Shown here: one piece after another, positions 25,663-32,966 of the stretch | Layout: every line of letters begins with the position of its first letter | Position numbering within the stretch: position 1 is the first letter of the stretch | Source: Rhodopirellula sp. | GTDB taxonomy: Bacteria > Planctomycetota > Planctomycetia > Planctomycetales > Planctomycetaceae | Assembly (NCBI GenBank): GCA_013203845.1 | Contig: JABMPE010000589.1 | Span: 1 to 34,747, forward strand | DNA length: 34,747 nucleotides | Direction: 5' to 3' | The notes under the pieces: model-generated | The model's database searches: none | Seen by the model: the letters and a program-made list of their open reading frames with translations, nothing else | What the model was told of the DNA's origin: nothing | Position numbers and translations under genes: made by a program

Positions 25663-28239
25663 ATGCCACGACCTGTCTATTATCAATCACCAGGTAACCC
25701 CCTCCAGACGGATCGCCTTCCGGCGGAACCGATGGGTTTCGAGTTCGCGCACAACGAGCCGGATCATGCGATGGCGCGGGAAGCCGTCCGGAACGTGATC
25801 GGCCGTGTCTGCGTTGCGAGCGTGATCGGACAGGCGGTCGGTTGTATTGATCTTTTCACCGGAGTGTGGGTTTTCCAGTACCCACTCGTGTTTGTTATTG
25901 CTGCACTCTTTGCGCGGCGACTGATGTCTTCTGACATTATTAGAACGACGGTCATAGCTGCGCTGTCGCTGCTACTGCTCAACTGGTTCGATGTACGGTT
26001 ACCGTGGCACTTCGAACTGGCTGTCCCGCTGCTGGCGACGGCGTTACTCGGTCGTGAGATCGCCAGAAACTATGTATTCCTCGCGACGGCGTCGCCAATG
26101 GACCGCGACCTTGCATGGCGATGTCGCAACCTGGCCGGCTGGCAAACGCTCGCCAGCTGCACGCTGCTGTGTCCCATCGCCATCGGAATCTGCCTGCCAG
26201 GTTTGCTGGTTCCCTGCGTGATGCTAACCCTGTTTCTGACACTCGGAGTTGTCTTTGTCAGAGGCGAGTCACTCGCCAACATCATTCGGGGTTTCTGGTC
26301 AGCCCTTCGCTGGTGGTGTGCCTACAACGTCAACAATGACGTTGCGCCGGGAATTCTGCAGAGTCCGAGTGGAGACCATCACGCGAGAACGCAATACCTG
26401 CTTCACGCTGCATCCCTAGCAGGATTCCTCGCCGTCCGAACGACGCTGTCCATCCCGCTCATCGTCATGACCAGCGGATCGTTCAAACCTGTTGTGGACT
26501 GGTTCTCGTCACTGTCACCCCAGCTACTCGTGTTGAACTTTACTCTGCTTGTTTTGCTGTTTGTTTCAGCACCCATTGTTCTTCTGCTGGCAACTATTTT
26601 CGTCGTGGGGCTGCCGGTATTCGGCCACTATCGATTTGCCGCACAGAAGAAAGTCGCGCCGACTGAATGGCAGGCGCTGATGAATCAGATCTCCCAGTCA
26701 CCAAATCCTCACGTGCAGGGCAGCATTTATCAGGGCCACGTAGCATGTAACGGATCGCCCGTGTGCATTCCCCGTTCTGTCTTTCATACTCCTGTCCATA
26801 TTGCCGGTGACACAGGCGTGGGAAAGACCGCTCGTGGCATCATACCACTGGCCGAACAGCTCCTGTCTGACTGCAACAGCAGCCTGGTCATGATCGACAT
26901 GAAGGGCGATTCGCACGAACTGCTCGCCTCGTTGAAGAAGTCGGCCGACAGCATCAGTCTTCAGACGGGGCAGCCGGTTCCGGTTCGTTACTTCACGACA
27001 TTACGGGACGATGCGACATTCGCCTTCAACCCGTTCCTTTTTGAATGCTGGCCCCGACTCACCGTCGACCAGCAGGCTGACATCATTTGTGCGGCACTCG
27101 GCCTGCTCTACGGAACGGGCTATGGCGAAGGGCACTACAGCACGGCGAACACGGCCTTTGTGTATGCCGTGTTGAAACACTTCCCCGAAGTTCGGAGCTT
27201 TGCCGATCTGGCCGATCGAATGCAGTTTGCCCTCAAACGCCCGAAGTCAGTCGGACTCGACGACGCCATTCAATCCGATGGCAGTCATGTGCGGAGGATC
27301 GTTGATCAGCTGGCGAATGTCAGTCCGCTCAACGTCTCAGCCGGAAACACGCCCTCTGACGATGTCATCGCGGAAATCATGGACCCCGCCGGACTATTTC
27401 AGCAACCGGAGATTCACTACTTCCACCTGTCGAGCACGCTCGGCCCGGGCGTTGCACCGCACATCGCCCGGCTCGCTGTCTACATGCTCTTAACCACGGC
27501 GAAACTGTCCAGTCGCGACAAGCAGGTCTATCTCATCATCGATGAGTTCCAGCGGATCGCCACCAGCAATCTCGATTACCTGCTCCAACTGAGTCGCAGC
27601 ATGGGCGTCGGCGTGACGCTGGCGAATCAGTCGATCGCCGATCTGAGAAAGTCCGGGCTGGACATCGTGATCGACTCCAACTGCCGCTATCGGCGCTGGT
27701 TCGGAGTGGCTGCGTGGGACGAGCAGGACCGCCTGATGAATGGCAGCGGCGAATGCGTGGATCAACTGCGGGGCTGGTCCACGCAGACTTCAACAGACAG
27801 TCAGGGCCGGCAGAGAGAAAGTTTCAGTGAGACTGGCAAGGAATTCATCGGGCCACGCCTGACGAAGAATGACATCAAACTGGTCACTGACGATGACCGC
27901 AAAAGCATCATTCAATTGACACGCGGAGCCGGATACAGCCAGTACGGAGGAATGCCACTCGTCGTGGAATCGGACTTCCACATAACCAAAGAAGAGTACG
28001 AGCGGCGACGGGATTCACCATGGCCGACGGGCGAGCATGGCACCTTCGTGCCGGATGAGTGGCTGCCCAACGTGCGAACGCCGCTCCGGCAGAAGCCAGG
28101 ACTCGTTCGACCTACGACAATCACGCATGAGACGATCGACGATTCGGATACCGGGTCTCCCGGTCTGTTCGACCGCTACCTCGCCGATCATCCGTTTAAC
28201 GACGCAGACAAACTTGAAGGCAAGGGGGACGAATCATGA
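25663..28239 (+). CDS. VirD4/TraG-like coupling ATPase with multi-span N-terminus
   Basis: This 858-residue protein has a long membrane part (about 40-330) with seven or eight hydrophobic segments, for example WVFQYPLVFVIAALFARRLM, VIAALSLLLLNWF, LLCPIAIGICLPGLLVPCVM and LLVLNFTLLVLLFVSAPIVL. Usual type IV coupling proteins have about two. The ATPase core has Walker A AGDTGVGKT (about 381-389) and Walker B VYLIIDEFQRI (D627, E628). SMGVGVTLANQSIADLRKSG resembles the TraM-recognition/TraG region that follows it. It would pump plasmid DNA, guided by adaptor proteins, to a secretion channel. No VirB4 or other channel gene is in the window. It overlaps the following A2 gene by 4 bases (ATGA). Confidence 0.8.
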   Translation: MPRPVYYQSPGNPLQTDRLPAEPMGFEFAHNEPDHAMAREAVRNVIGRVCVASVIGQAVGCIDLFTGVWVFQYPLVFVIAALFARRLMSSDIIRTTVIAALSLLLLNWFDVRLPWHFELAVPLLATALLGREIARNYVFLATASPMDRDLAWRCRNLAGWQTLASCTLLCPIAIGICLPGLLVPCVMLTLFLTLGVVFVRGESLANIIRGFWSALRWWCAYNVNNDVAPGILQSPSGDHHARTQYLLHAASLAGFLAVRTTLSIPLIVMTSGSFKPVVDWFSSLSPQLLVLNFTLLVLLFVSAPIVLLLATIFVVGLPVFGHYRFAAQKKVAPTEWQALMNQISQSPNPHVQGSIYQGHVACNGSPVCIPRSVFHTPVHIAGDTGVGKTARGIIPLAEQLLSDCNSSLVMIDMKGDSHELLASLKKSADSISLQTGQPVPVRYFTTLRDDATFAFNPFLFECWPRLTVDQQADIICAALGLLYGTGYGEGHYSTANTAFVYAVLKHFPEVRSFADLADRMQFALKRPKSVGLDDAIQSDGSHVRRIVDQLANVSPLNVSAGNTPSDDVIAEIMDPAGLFQQPEIHYFHLSSTLGPGVAPHIARLAVYMLLTTAKLSSRDKQVYLIIDEFQRIATSNLDYLLQLSRSMGVGVTLANQSIADLRKSGLDIVIDSNCRYRRWFGVAAWDEQDRLMNGSGECVDQLRGWSTQTSTDSQGRQRESFSETGKEFIGPRLTKNDIKLVTDDDRKSIIQLTRGAGYSQYGGMPLVVESDFHITKEEYERRRDSPWPTGEHGTFVPDEWLPNVRTPLRQKPGLVRPTTITHETIDDSDTGSPGLFDRYLADHPFNDADKLEGKGDES

Positions 28240-28868
28240 TGCGTCGCACCTGGACCGACCGTGATCTCGAAATCGTCGACGCGTTGACATGCCGCGTACG
28301 CGTCCTGTCTTTCGCCCAGATTGCTGAAGGATGGCCGCCCGTTCGACAAAGCGACATTCGCTCATGGCTGGTACGACTTGTCGATGCCGGCTTACTGCAA
28401 CGGCTTGTGTGGAACGTGCAGCTACCGCCTACCGGCACCATTCCACTCTTTACCTGGAAACTCGGGACTGCACTGCCTGACTTTTCGCGACTGACGGATC
28501 AAGTTCGCAGTCGGTGGAAACAGGACATCCAACCCTGCGAAGTACTCGTCGCGACAACGAAGGCGGCGAAGCTGTTCGGTTCGTCAGCCGGTCGAGTCCC
28601 ACCGGTTCACCATCGGAATCACGACCTGCTGCTGGGCGCGGCTCTTGTCCATTACCGCCGCTGGCTGCCTGAACTCGCAGCACGCTGGCGTGGTGAAGAC
28701 GCGATGCCGATGGGGGAAAAAGGTGTCAAGAATCCCGATGCGTTTCTCGTCGATGAAGAAGAACGCCCCCGGCGTGTCATCGAATCAGCCGGGCGATATT
28801 CGCGAGAGCAACTTGAAGACTTCCATCAATACTGCGTTGAGTCGCATTTGTCCTACGAACTCTGGTGA
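28236..28868 (+). CDS. Replic_Relax-like protein A2
   Basis: The product has 210 residues. The winged helix TDRDLEIVDALTCRVRVLSF, then WLVRLVDAGLLQRL opens the protein. AARWRGEDAM, NPDAFLV, RVIESAGRYSREQLEDFHQY and a final LSYELW follow the order seen in the 24296-24934 product. The catalytic-type Asp and Glu are kept (PDA, IE). It starts in the ATGA overlap with the ATPase gene and ends 3 bases before B2, which completes a second A-B pair on the other side of the ATPase. The function is inferred from the family; no partner is shown. Confidence 0.65.
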   Translation: MMRRTWTDRDLEIVDALTCRVRVLSFAQIAEGWPPVRQSDIRSWLVRLVDAGLLQRLVWNVQLPPTGTIPLFTWKLGTALPDFSRLTDQVRSRWKQDIQPCEVLVATTKAAKLFGSSAGRVPPVHHRNHDLLLGAALVHYRRWLPELAARWRGEDAMPMGEKGVKNPDAFLVDEEERPRRVIESAGRYSREQLEDFHQYCVESHLSYELW

Positions 28869-28871
28869 AAC

Positions 28872-29600
28872 ATGTCTTCGTCAGTCATAAGTCAGAAACA
28901 ATCTGATTCGGCGGTCCTTCGCCATATCCGGCGTTACCGGTTCGGCATCCCCGAGTTTCTTGCACGGGATTTGCCGGACCATCCCGTCGACCTGACTCTT
29001 GGCCGGCTTGCCCGGCGACGCTGCATCCGTCAGGAGTTGCACTCCTCAGGGCTGACATACTTCCGCGTTACAGGCGACCGGATGGCATCGGATGTCGCGC
29101 TGACTCGGGCCTTCGGCGTCATGGATTTCTGCTGCGGCCATAATTCGAAACGTCCACTGATCGATCACAGCGAACTCCAGCAGTACTTTCCAGAGCTGTA
29201 TCGCCACGGACTGCCGGGTGCCCACTACATGAGTGTGATGAACGGTCAGCCGCGTCTCGGGCACGTTCGAGTCGATGCCGTCCCATCCCGGATTGATCGT
29301 ATCGTCAGCCGAACGTGTCAGCTCATCGAACGGTATCAGAAACAACTCGGATTCCGGGAACTCATGGCGAGCCGCCAGTTTGAAATCACTTATGTCGTTG
29401 CAGCGGAACAAAAGGCGAACCGCCTTCGCCCGGCGCTCGCGGCATTATCCACGAGCGGAGCGATCGTACGCGTTCACGTCGTCCCCGCACTCATTGAACT
29501 GATTTCACCGATCGGATCTTCCGGTCGGAACCGAGCGGGTCACCGAACACCAGCAGCACCGAGCATGGCCGCAAGGCCCAGTCACCATTCCCGTCCCTGA
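28872..29600 (+). CDS. Replic_Relax-like protein B2
   Basis: The product is 242 residues. AVLRHIRRYRFGIPEFLARD, then GRLARRRCIRQEL form the winged helix; HVRVDAVPS and FEITYVVAAEQKANRLRPAL correspond to RVDLGG and FQIVILTTTDDKARL of B1. The last 40 residues (IGSSGRNRAGHRTPAAPS...) have no counterpart in B1 and may be an extension into spacer sequence. It is the last gene of the transfer-type operon. The 140 bases after it contain five small inverted repeats, for example GGCC-GCAA-GGCC near 29570 and TCCGTC-GTCT-GACGGA near 29657. Confidence 0.6.
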   Translation: MSSSVISQKQSDSAVLRHIRRYRFGIPEFLARDLPDHPVDLTLGRLARRRCIRQELHSSGLTYFRVTGDRMASDVALTRAFGVMDFCCGHNSKRPLIDHSELQQYFPELYRHGLPGAHYMSVMNGQPRLGHVRVDAVPSRIDRIVSRTCQLIERYQKQLGFRELMASRQFEITYVVAAEQKANRLRPALAALSTSGAIVRVHVVPALIELISPIGSSGRNRAGHRTPAAPSMAARPSHHSRP

Positions 29601-29742
29601 AGGGTTTGGAAAACGGTCTCTGCCCGAGACCAGTATTAACAACGGGCAACGGTGACCTCCGTCGTCTGACGGATCGCGACAGCGATTCGTGAGTCGAATA
29701 GCGACCGGCACAGGCCGGCGCTGTCATTAGGAGGAAATGGAC

Positions 29743-30219
29743 ATGTTCAACATGCCCCGCTTCACCGTCGGGACAAAACGCAGGATTCGCTGGGTAATCA
29801 GCGTGTTGTCCTTCACCGGGATGTTTCTCGGTTCTGTGATTGATTACGCAATCGTCGTCCTGAAATGGCTGGTGATTGATGTCATCGTCAAACCTGCTTT
29901 CGCAGTGCGTCTTCGCATCTTTGTGAATGTTGCTTGCACGCTGCTTATTGCCTGTGTGGTTGTCACATGGGTGTGGAGCGTGCGGGCGATTGCCGCGACG
30001 GCTCTCGTAATTCGCATCGGTGTGTACTCGTTCGTGTTCTGTTTGTGCGTGACCTGTCTGGTGCTGAGTCCCAGAGCAATGTGTCACGTCAGGAATGCGT
30101 ACGGACTGGCCGTATCTGCGAAGGCAAGACCCAGCAAATGCAGGCCTGTGTCAGGTTTCGACATATATCGAGATCTGGTTTCAGGCGGGCAGACTCGTGA
30201 AAGCGAGTCAGTCGAGTAA
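29743..30219 (+). CDS. Small multi-span membrane protein
   Basis: I chose the ATG at 29743 because AGGAGG lies 8 bases upstream; the ATG at 29737 is too close to it. The product has 158 residues with three or four membrane segments: IRWVISVLSFTGMFLGSVID, VVLKWLVIDVIV, ACTLLIACVVVTWVWSVRA and IGVYSFVFCLCVTCLVL. The C-terminal 55 residues are basic and hydrophilic. No family was recognised. A 7-bp hairpin follows the stop immediately (30221-30240). It opens the cluster of small accessory genes and could be a surface-exclusion or channel-related protein; that is only a guess from context. Confidence 0.65.
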   Translation: MFNMPRFTVGTKRRIRWVISVLSFTGMFLGSVIDYAIVVLKWLVIDVIVKPAFAVRLRIFVNVACTLLIACVVVTWVWSVRAIAATALVIRIGVYSFVFCLCVTCLVLSPRAMCHVRNAYGLAVSAKARPSKCRPVSGFDIYRDLVSGGQTRESESVE

Positions 30220-30220
30220 C

Positions 30221-30240
30221 GCGATGCGAGGACGCATCGC
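30221..30240. repeat. Hairpin directly after the membrane-protein stop
   Basis: GCGATGC and GCATCGC flank a GAGGAC loop, starting 2 bases after the stop codon. No U-tract follows. It is the first of several post-stop hairpins in this gene run. Confidence 0.6.
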
Positions 30241-30314
30241 CAATGTGAATCGCAGCCACGTGGACAGGGAAGCCTGCGCGTTGACTGCATTATCAAACAA
30301 CAAGAGGAATGCTT

Positions 30315-30569
30315 ATGGAAAATGAAAAACCGATTCATGAAATCGCTTTGGGACGAATCCGAGTTGCCATCTGGAAGAACGCTACCGAACAGGGCAGCGT
30401 TTGGTTCAGCGTCACGGTGACACGGTTCTGGAAGTCAGCTGAACGCACGGGCAACAGCACGAGCTTCGGCCACGATGACCTGCCAATCGCCGCCAAAGGG
30501 ATGGATATGGCATACGCCTGGATCTGGGAATACGAGGCTTCGGCTCCCAGGCAGTCGGTGAACGAATAA
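30315..30569 (+). CDS. Small conserved-type accessory protein (SFGHDDLP family), copy 1
   Basis: The ATG at 30315 follows AGAGGAA by 5 bases; the product has 84 residues. The core EIALGRIRVAIWKNATEQGS, then VTVTRFWKSAER, SFGHDDLP and MDMAYAWIWE is a compact beta-rich fold ending in a helix. It matches the 31732-32007 product (GLIIARIRCVRARDG, VHRLFRNGDHWKESSRFGQDDLP, LDLAHTWVLQ) and more weakly the 31405-31701 product. From memory, such proteins are common on plasmids and integrative elements. An ssDNA-binding role (PC4/Whirly-like fold) is a guess. A hairpin follows the stop. Confidence 0.7.
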   Translation: MENEKPIHEIALGRIRVAIWKNATEQGSVWFSVTVTRFWKSAERTGNSTSFGHDDLPIAAKGMDMAYAWIWEYEASAPRQSVNE

Positions 30570-30583
30570 TGGATTAACAACCC

Positions 30584-30608
30584 GCCGGCGGACTGCAGGT
30601 CCGTCGGC
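30584..30608. repeat. 10-bp hairpin after small gene
   Basis: GCCGGCGGAC and GTCCGTCGGC pair with one G-T mismatch, loop TGCAG. It lies between the stop at 30569 and the next gene at 30628. It is probably a processing or stabilising element, since no U-tract is present. Confidence 0.6.
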
Positions 30609-30627
30609 ACTCATGGAAGAGCATGTC

Positions 30628-30912
30628 ATGAAAACCATCGTAACAACAGGACCATTCCGACTCGGCAGAGTCGTGATCACGCCAGGGGCATTGAATGAAC
30701 TCTCACCGGAGGACGTTCTTCGTTTCCTGTGTCGCCATCTGGATGGCGACTGGGGCGACGTGTGTGAGGAAGACCGACGGGCAAACGACCTGGCCCTTGA
30801 GGAAGGCCATCGATTGCTCTCTTCGTACCGCACCAAAGGCGGAACGAAGTTCTGGGTCATCACCGAACACGACCGTTCCGTCACGACCTTCCTGCTACCG
30901 GAAGAGTACTGA
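30628..30912 (+). CDS. Small plasmid-type conserved protein
   Basis: The ATG at 30628 is chosen because GGAAGAG precedes it by 7 bases; an ATG at 30613 lies inside that site. The product has 94 residues: VVITPGALNELSPEDVLRFL, CRHLDGDWGDVCEEDRRAND, EEGHRLLSSYRTKGGTKFWV and ITEHDRSVTTFLLPEEY. From memory, this layout (GAL, GDWG, D-x-x-AND, SxYRT, WxITE-x-DRS-x-T, LLPxEY) belongs to a widespread family on plasmids and integrated elements, often carrying unreliable restriction-subunit names. No function is established. It is followed by four hairpins in 105 bases. Confidence 0.75.
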   Translation: MKTIVTTGPFRLGRVVITPGALNELSPEDVLRFLCRHLDGDWGDVCEEDRRANDLALEEGHRLLSSYRTKGGTKFWVITEHDRSVTTFLLPEEY

Positions 30913-30914
30913 CG

Positions 30915-31019
30915 AACCGAATCGGTTCAACGCGAAGCAATGCTTCGCATCGGACCGGCGGATGTGTCCCGCCGGTCCTTCTTCAGGCTGTCTCTTCGTG
31001 ATGAACAATCATCACGAAG
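30915..31019. repeat. Four consecutive hairpins between small genes
   Basis: The stems are AACCG/CGGTT (30915-30927), GCGAAGC-aat-GCTTCGC (30932-30948), a perfect 10-bp GGACCGGCGG/CCGCCGGTCC (30952-30978) and a perfect 10-bp CTTCGTGATG/CATCACGAAG (30994-31019). They begin 2 bases after the stop at 30912 and fill most of the spacer to 31088. Confidence 0.7.
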
Positions 31020-31087
31020 GGGCGGCACTGACCTGGAGAGTCGCGCCGCTCTGTCACTCGCGGCTCCCCGTCATGGAGAAAATGAAA

Positions 31088-31303
31088 ATGGCACAAACAG
31101 AAGAAAAGCGCAAAGAGGTTTATCCACCTGCCAGGTTCTGGCGGGCATTACTCAAAGTTCACAACCACTACCTCGCGGAAGAAATAGATGACTACACATC
31201 ACTGCCGCAAATGGTGCGTTCCGGCCACATCTGCGAATCACTCCTGGTTCTGCACGACTGGCTGGATATCGCCATCGAGGAGGAGTGGCTCGACGACGAG
31301 TAG
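31088..31303 (+). CDS. Small acidic hypothetical protein
   Basis: The product has 71 residues from the ATG at 31088, with GGAG 8-9 bases upstream; in-frame ATGs at 31073 and 31082 are alternatives. It is helical throughout: RFWRALLKVHNHYLAEEIDD, LPQMVRSGHICESLLVLHDW and LDIAIEEEWLDDE. The acidic C-terminus and compact size resemble small regulatory or anti-restriction proteins, but no family is recognised. A strong terminator-like hairpin follows. Confidence 0.6.
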   Translation: MAQTEEKRKEVYPPARFWRALLKVHNHYLAEEIDDYTSLPQMVRSGHICESLLVLHDWLDIAIEEEWLDDE

Positions 31304-31318
31304 AGGATTAACCGCATC

Positions 31319-31355
31319 GGTGTGGAGAGAGTGACAGCTCTCCACACCACCTTTT
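31319..31355 (+). terminator. Rho-independent terminator
   Basis: GGTGTGGAGAG and CTCTCCACACC form a perfect 11-bp stem with an 8-base loop, followed three bases later by TTTT. It lies 15 bases after the stop at 31303 and probably ends the small-gene transcript. Confidence 0.75.
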
Positions 31356-31404
31356 CGTCAGTCTCAACTCAACCGGGCACATGAATCAATAGGGCGGGAG
31401 AACC

Positions 31405-31701
31405 ATGAACTCAGACAACAAGCCGCACGCACTGCTCGGCTCCGGACGTCTCACGTCCACCTTGTGGAAGATCGCCAATGGGAACAATGACGTCGAGTAC
31501 CGATTCAACCTGTTCCGCATTCACCGCGAAACGGGAGCAATCGACCAGTGGCTTGCCCCCGAAGACATCGAATCGCTTGTGAAACTTTCCCGCGTTCTGG
31601 CCTTCGAACTCGCCGAAGACGGCTGCATGGATCGAATGCTTCGCGAACGCCTTTACCAACTTGCTGAACGTCTGGACGAACTCATCGAGCAGGAATCCTG
31701 A
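31405..31701 (+). CDS. Small accessory protein, divergent member of the same family
   Basis: GGGAG precedes the ATG; the product has 98 residues. LLGSGRLTSTLWKIANGNND, then FNLFRIHRETGAIDQWLAPE follow the layout of the 30315-30569 protein (beta strand, LWK, NLFR, W, then a helix). The C-terminal half is a helix, VLAFELAEDGCMDRMLRERL, followed by YQLAERLDELIEQES. The resemblance is moderate. It starts a new transcript after the terminator at 31319-31355 and is followed 30 bases later by another member of the family. Confidence 0.65.
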   Translation: MNSDNKPHALLGSGRLTSTLWKIANGNNDVEYRFNLFRIHRETGAIDQWLAPEDIESLVKLSRVLAFELAEDGCMDRMLRERLYQLAERLDELIEQES

Positions 31702-31731
31702 CTTCTGCCAACGCATAGACAGCCAACATCC

Positions 31732-32007
31732 ATGAAGACAACCACCACCAAAGAGATTCGACGTGGACTGATCATCGCCCGCATCCGATGCGTTCGTGCC
31801 CGCGACGGTATCCGGCACACGGTTTCTGTTCATCGCCTGTTTCGCAATGGCGACCACTGGAAGGAATCGAGCCGCTTCGGCCAGGACGACCTGCCCGTCG
31901 TCCGACTGGTGCTGGACCTGGCCCACACGTGGGTTCTTCAGAATGGAACTCAAAACGAACAGCAGACCGCCAGACGCACATCGAATCAAAGCAGAAGCAG
32001 CCGCTAA
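31732..32007 (+). CDS. Small conserved-type accessory protein (SFGHDDLP family), copy 2
   Basis: The product has 91 residues. The core IIARIRCVRARDGIRHTVSV, HRLFRNGDHWKESSRFGQDD and LPVVRLVLDLAHTWVLQ aligns closely with copy 1 at 30315. The tail (EQQTARRTSNQSRSSR) is basic and disordered. No strong ribosome-binding site precedes its ATG. Its TAA overlaps the ATG of the methyltransferase gene as TAATG, so the two are translationally coupled, which may link this protein's role to DNA modification or transfer. Confidence 0.7.
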   Translation: MKTTTTKEIRRGLIIARIRCVRARDGIRHTVSVHRLFRNGDHWKESSRFGQDDLPVVRLVLDLAHTWVLQNGTQNEQQTARRTSNQSRSSR

Positions 32008-32615
32008 TGCATGACAGTAATCACAACAACCGGCATCAGGATGGCGGGACCGCAAATGCGGCACCGCCAAGGATTGTGTGCGATTTGCAGTCGCTGATCG
32101 ACGCCGGCTGCGAGTTTTCAACGATCTATGCTGATCCGCCGTGGAGTTACTCGAACACCGCCGCACGCGGGGCAGCGGACAACCACTACCGGACGATGAC
32201 GCTAGAGGAAATCTGTGCCGCGCCGGTCAGTCAGTTGGCAGCGGAAGCTTCGCATTTACATCTTTGGACGACGAACGCATTTCTGCGTGAAGCGTTTGAA
32301 GTCATCGAAGCATGGGGCTTCAAATACAAGTCCTGCCTCGTCTGGATCAAACCTCAACTCGGCATGGGAAATTATTGGCGAGTGTCGCACGAGTTCCTGT
32401 TGCTTGGCGTACGCGGATCAATGCCGTTTCGAGACAAAGCCTGTCGAAGCTGGGTACTTGAACGCCGGACGGTTCACAGCCGCAAACCGTTCCGAGTCCG
32501 CGAACTGATCGAACGAGTGAGCCCCGGCCCCTATCTCGAACTCTACGGCCGCGAAGAAATCCCGCAGTCGCCGTGGACTGTCTACGGAAATCAAGTGGAG
32601 AGGCGACTGTTTTGA
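32007..32615 (+). CDS. MT-A70 family DNA N6-adenine methyltransferase
   Basis: The ATG at 32007 overlaps the preceding stop; the frame is open upstream but only antisense-like sequence precedes. The product has 202 residues. FSTIYADPPWSYSN (about 37-50) contains the DPPW catalytic motif of MT-A70 adenine methyltransferases. HYRTMTLEEICAAPV, then LHLWTTNAFLREAFEVIEAW and YKSCLVWIKPQLGMGNYWR, HEFLLLGVRG, PGPYLELYGREE follow in family order. It would transfer a methyl group from S-adenosylmethionine to adenine. No restriction endonuclease lies nearby, so it is an orphan, perhaps protecting the element or regulating its genes. Confidence 0.9.
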   Translation: MHDSNHNNRHQDGGTANAAPPRIVCDLQSLIDAGCEFSTIYADPPWSYSNTAARGAADNHYRTMTLEEICAAPVSQLAAEASHLHLWTTNAFLREAFEVIEAWGFKYKSCLVWIKPQLGMGNYWRVSHEFLLLGVRGSMPFRDKACRSWVLERRTVHSRKPFRVRELIERVSPGPYLELYGREEIPQSPWTVYGNQVERRLF

Positions 32616-32731
32616 GCGGGAAATCGACAGAGGGCAACAAGTCACAATCTGTCGAAAGGGTGCGTCAGTTTTCACATATATCCATCGCTTGACGGGCGAT
32701 TCCTCATCTTCAATTCAACGGAAAACCGAGC

Positions 32732-32962
32732 ATGCCAGACAATGAAAGTAAGCTTGAATCTGTCGAAAGCCAGCTGATCTCCGTTGACGTACTGGCTTCA
32801 ATGATCGATCTATCGCCACGCACAGTTTGGCGCATGGTCAGTGCGAGAACTGTGCCGCCACCCATCCGACTTGGCAGAAGCGTCCGCTGGAGAAAGTCCG
32901 ACATTGAGACTTGGATTGCTGGGGGATGTCCAGAACAAACAACCAGAAAAATCGAAGGCTGA
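32732..32962 (+). CDS. AlpA/excisionase-type HTH protein
   Basis: The product has 76 residues. ISVDVLASMIDLSPRTVWRM (about 16-35) is a winged HTH of the MerR/HTH_17 type, and VPPPIRLGRSVRWRKSDIET, then WIAGG are the typical wing and end of AlpA/Xis proteins. It lies 4 bases before the integrase start, and the integrase ribosome site (GAAGG) is inside its 3' end. Such proteins act as recombination directionality factors or as integrase-gene regulators. TTGACG at 32689-32694 may be a -35 element but no good -10 follows. Confidence 0.85.
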   Translation: MPDNESKLESVESQLISVDVLASMIDLSPRTVWRMVSARTVPPPIRLGRSVRWRKSDIETWIAGGCPEQTTRKIEG

Positions 32963-32966
32963 ACCT

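Noticed and set aside
32689-32717. Promoter with TTGACG -35 before the excisionase gene
   Set aside because: No acceptable -10 hexamer at 16-18 bases; too weak to list as a feature.
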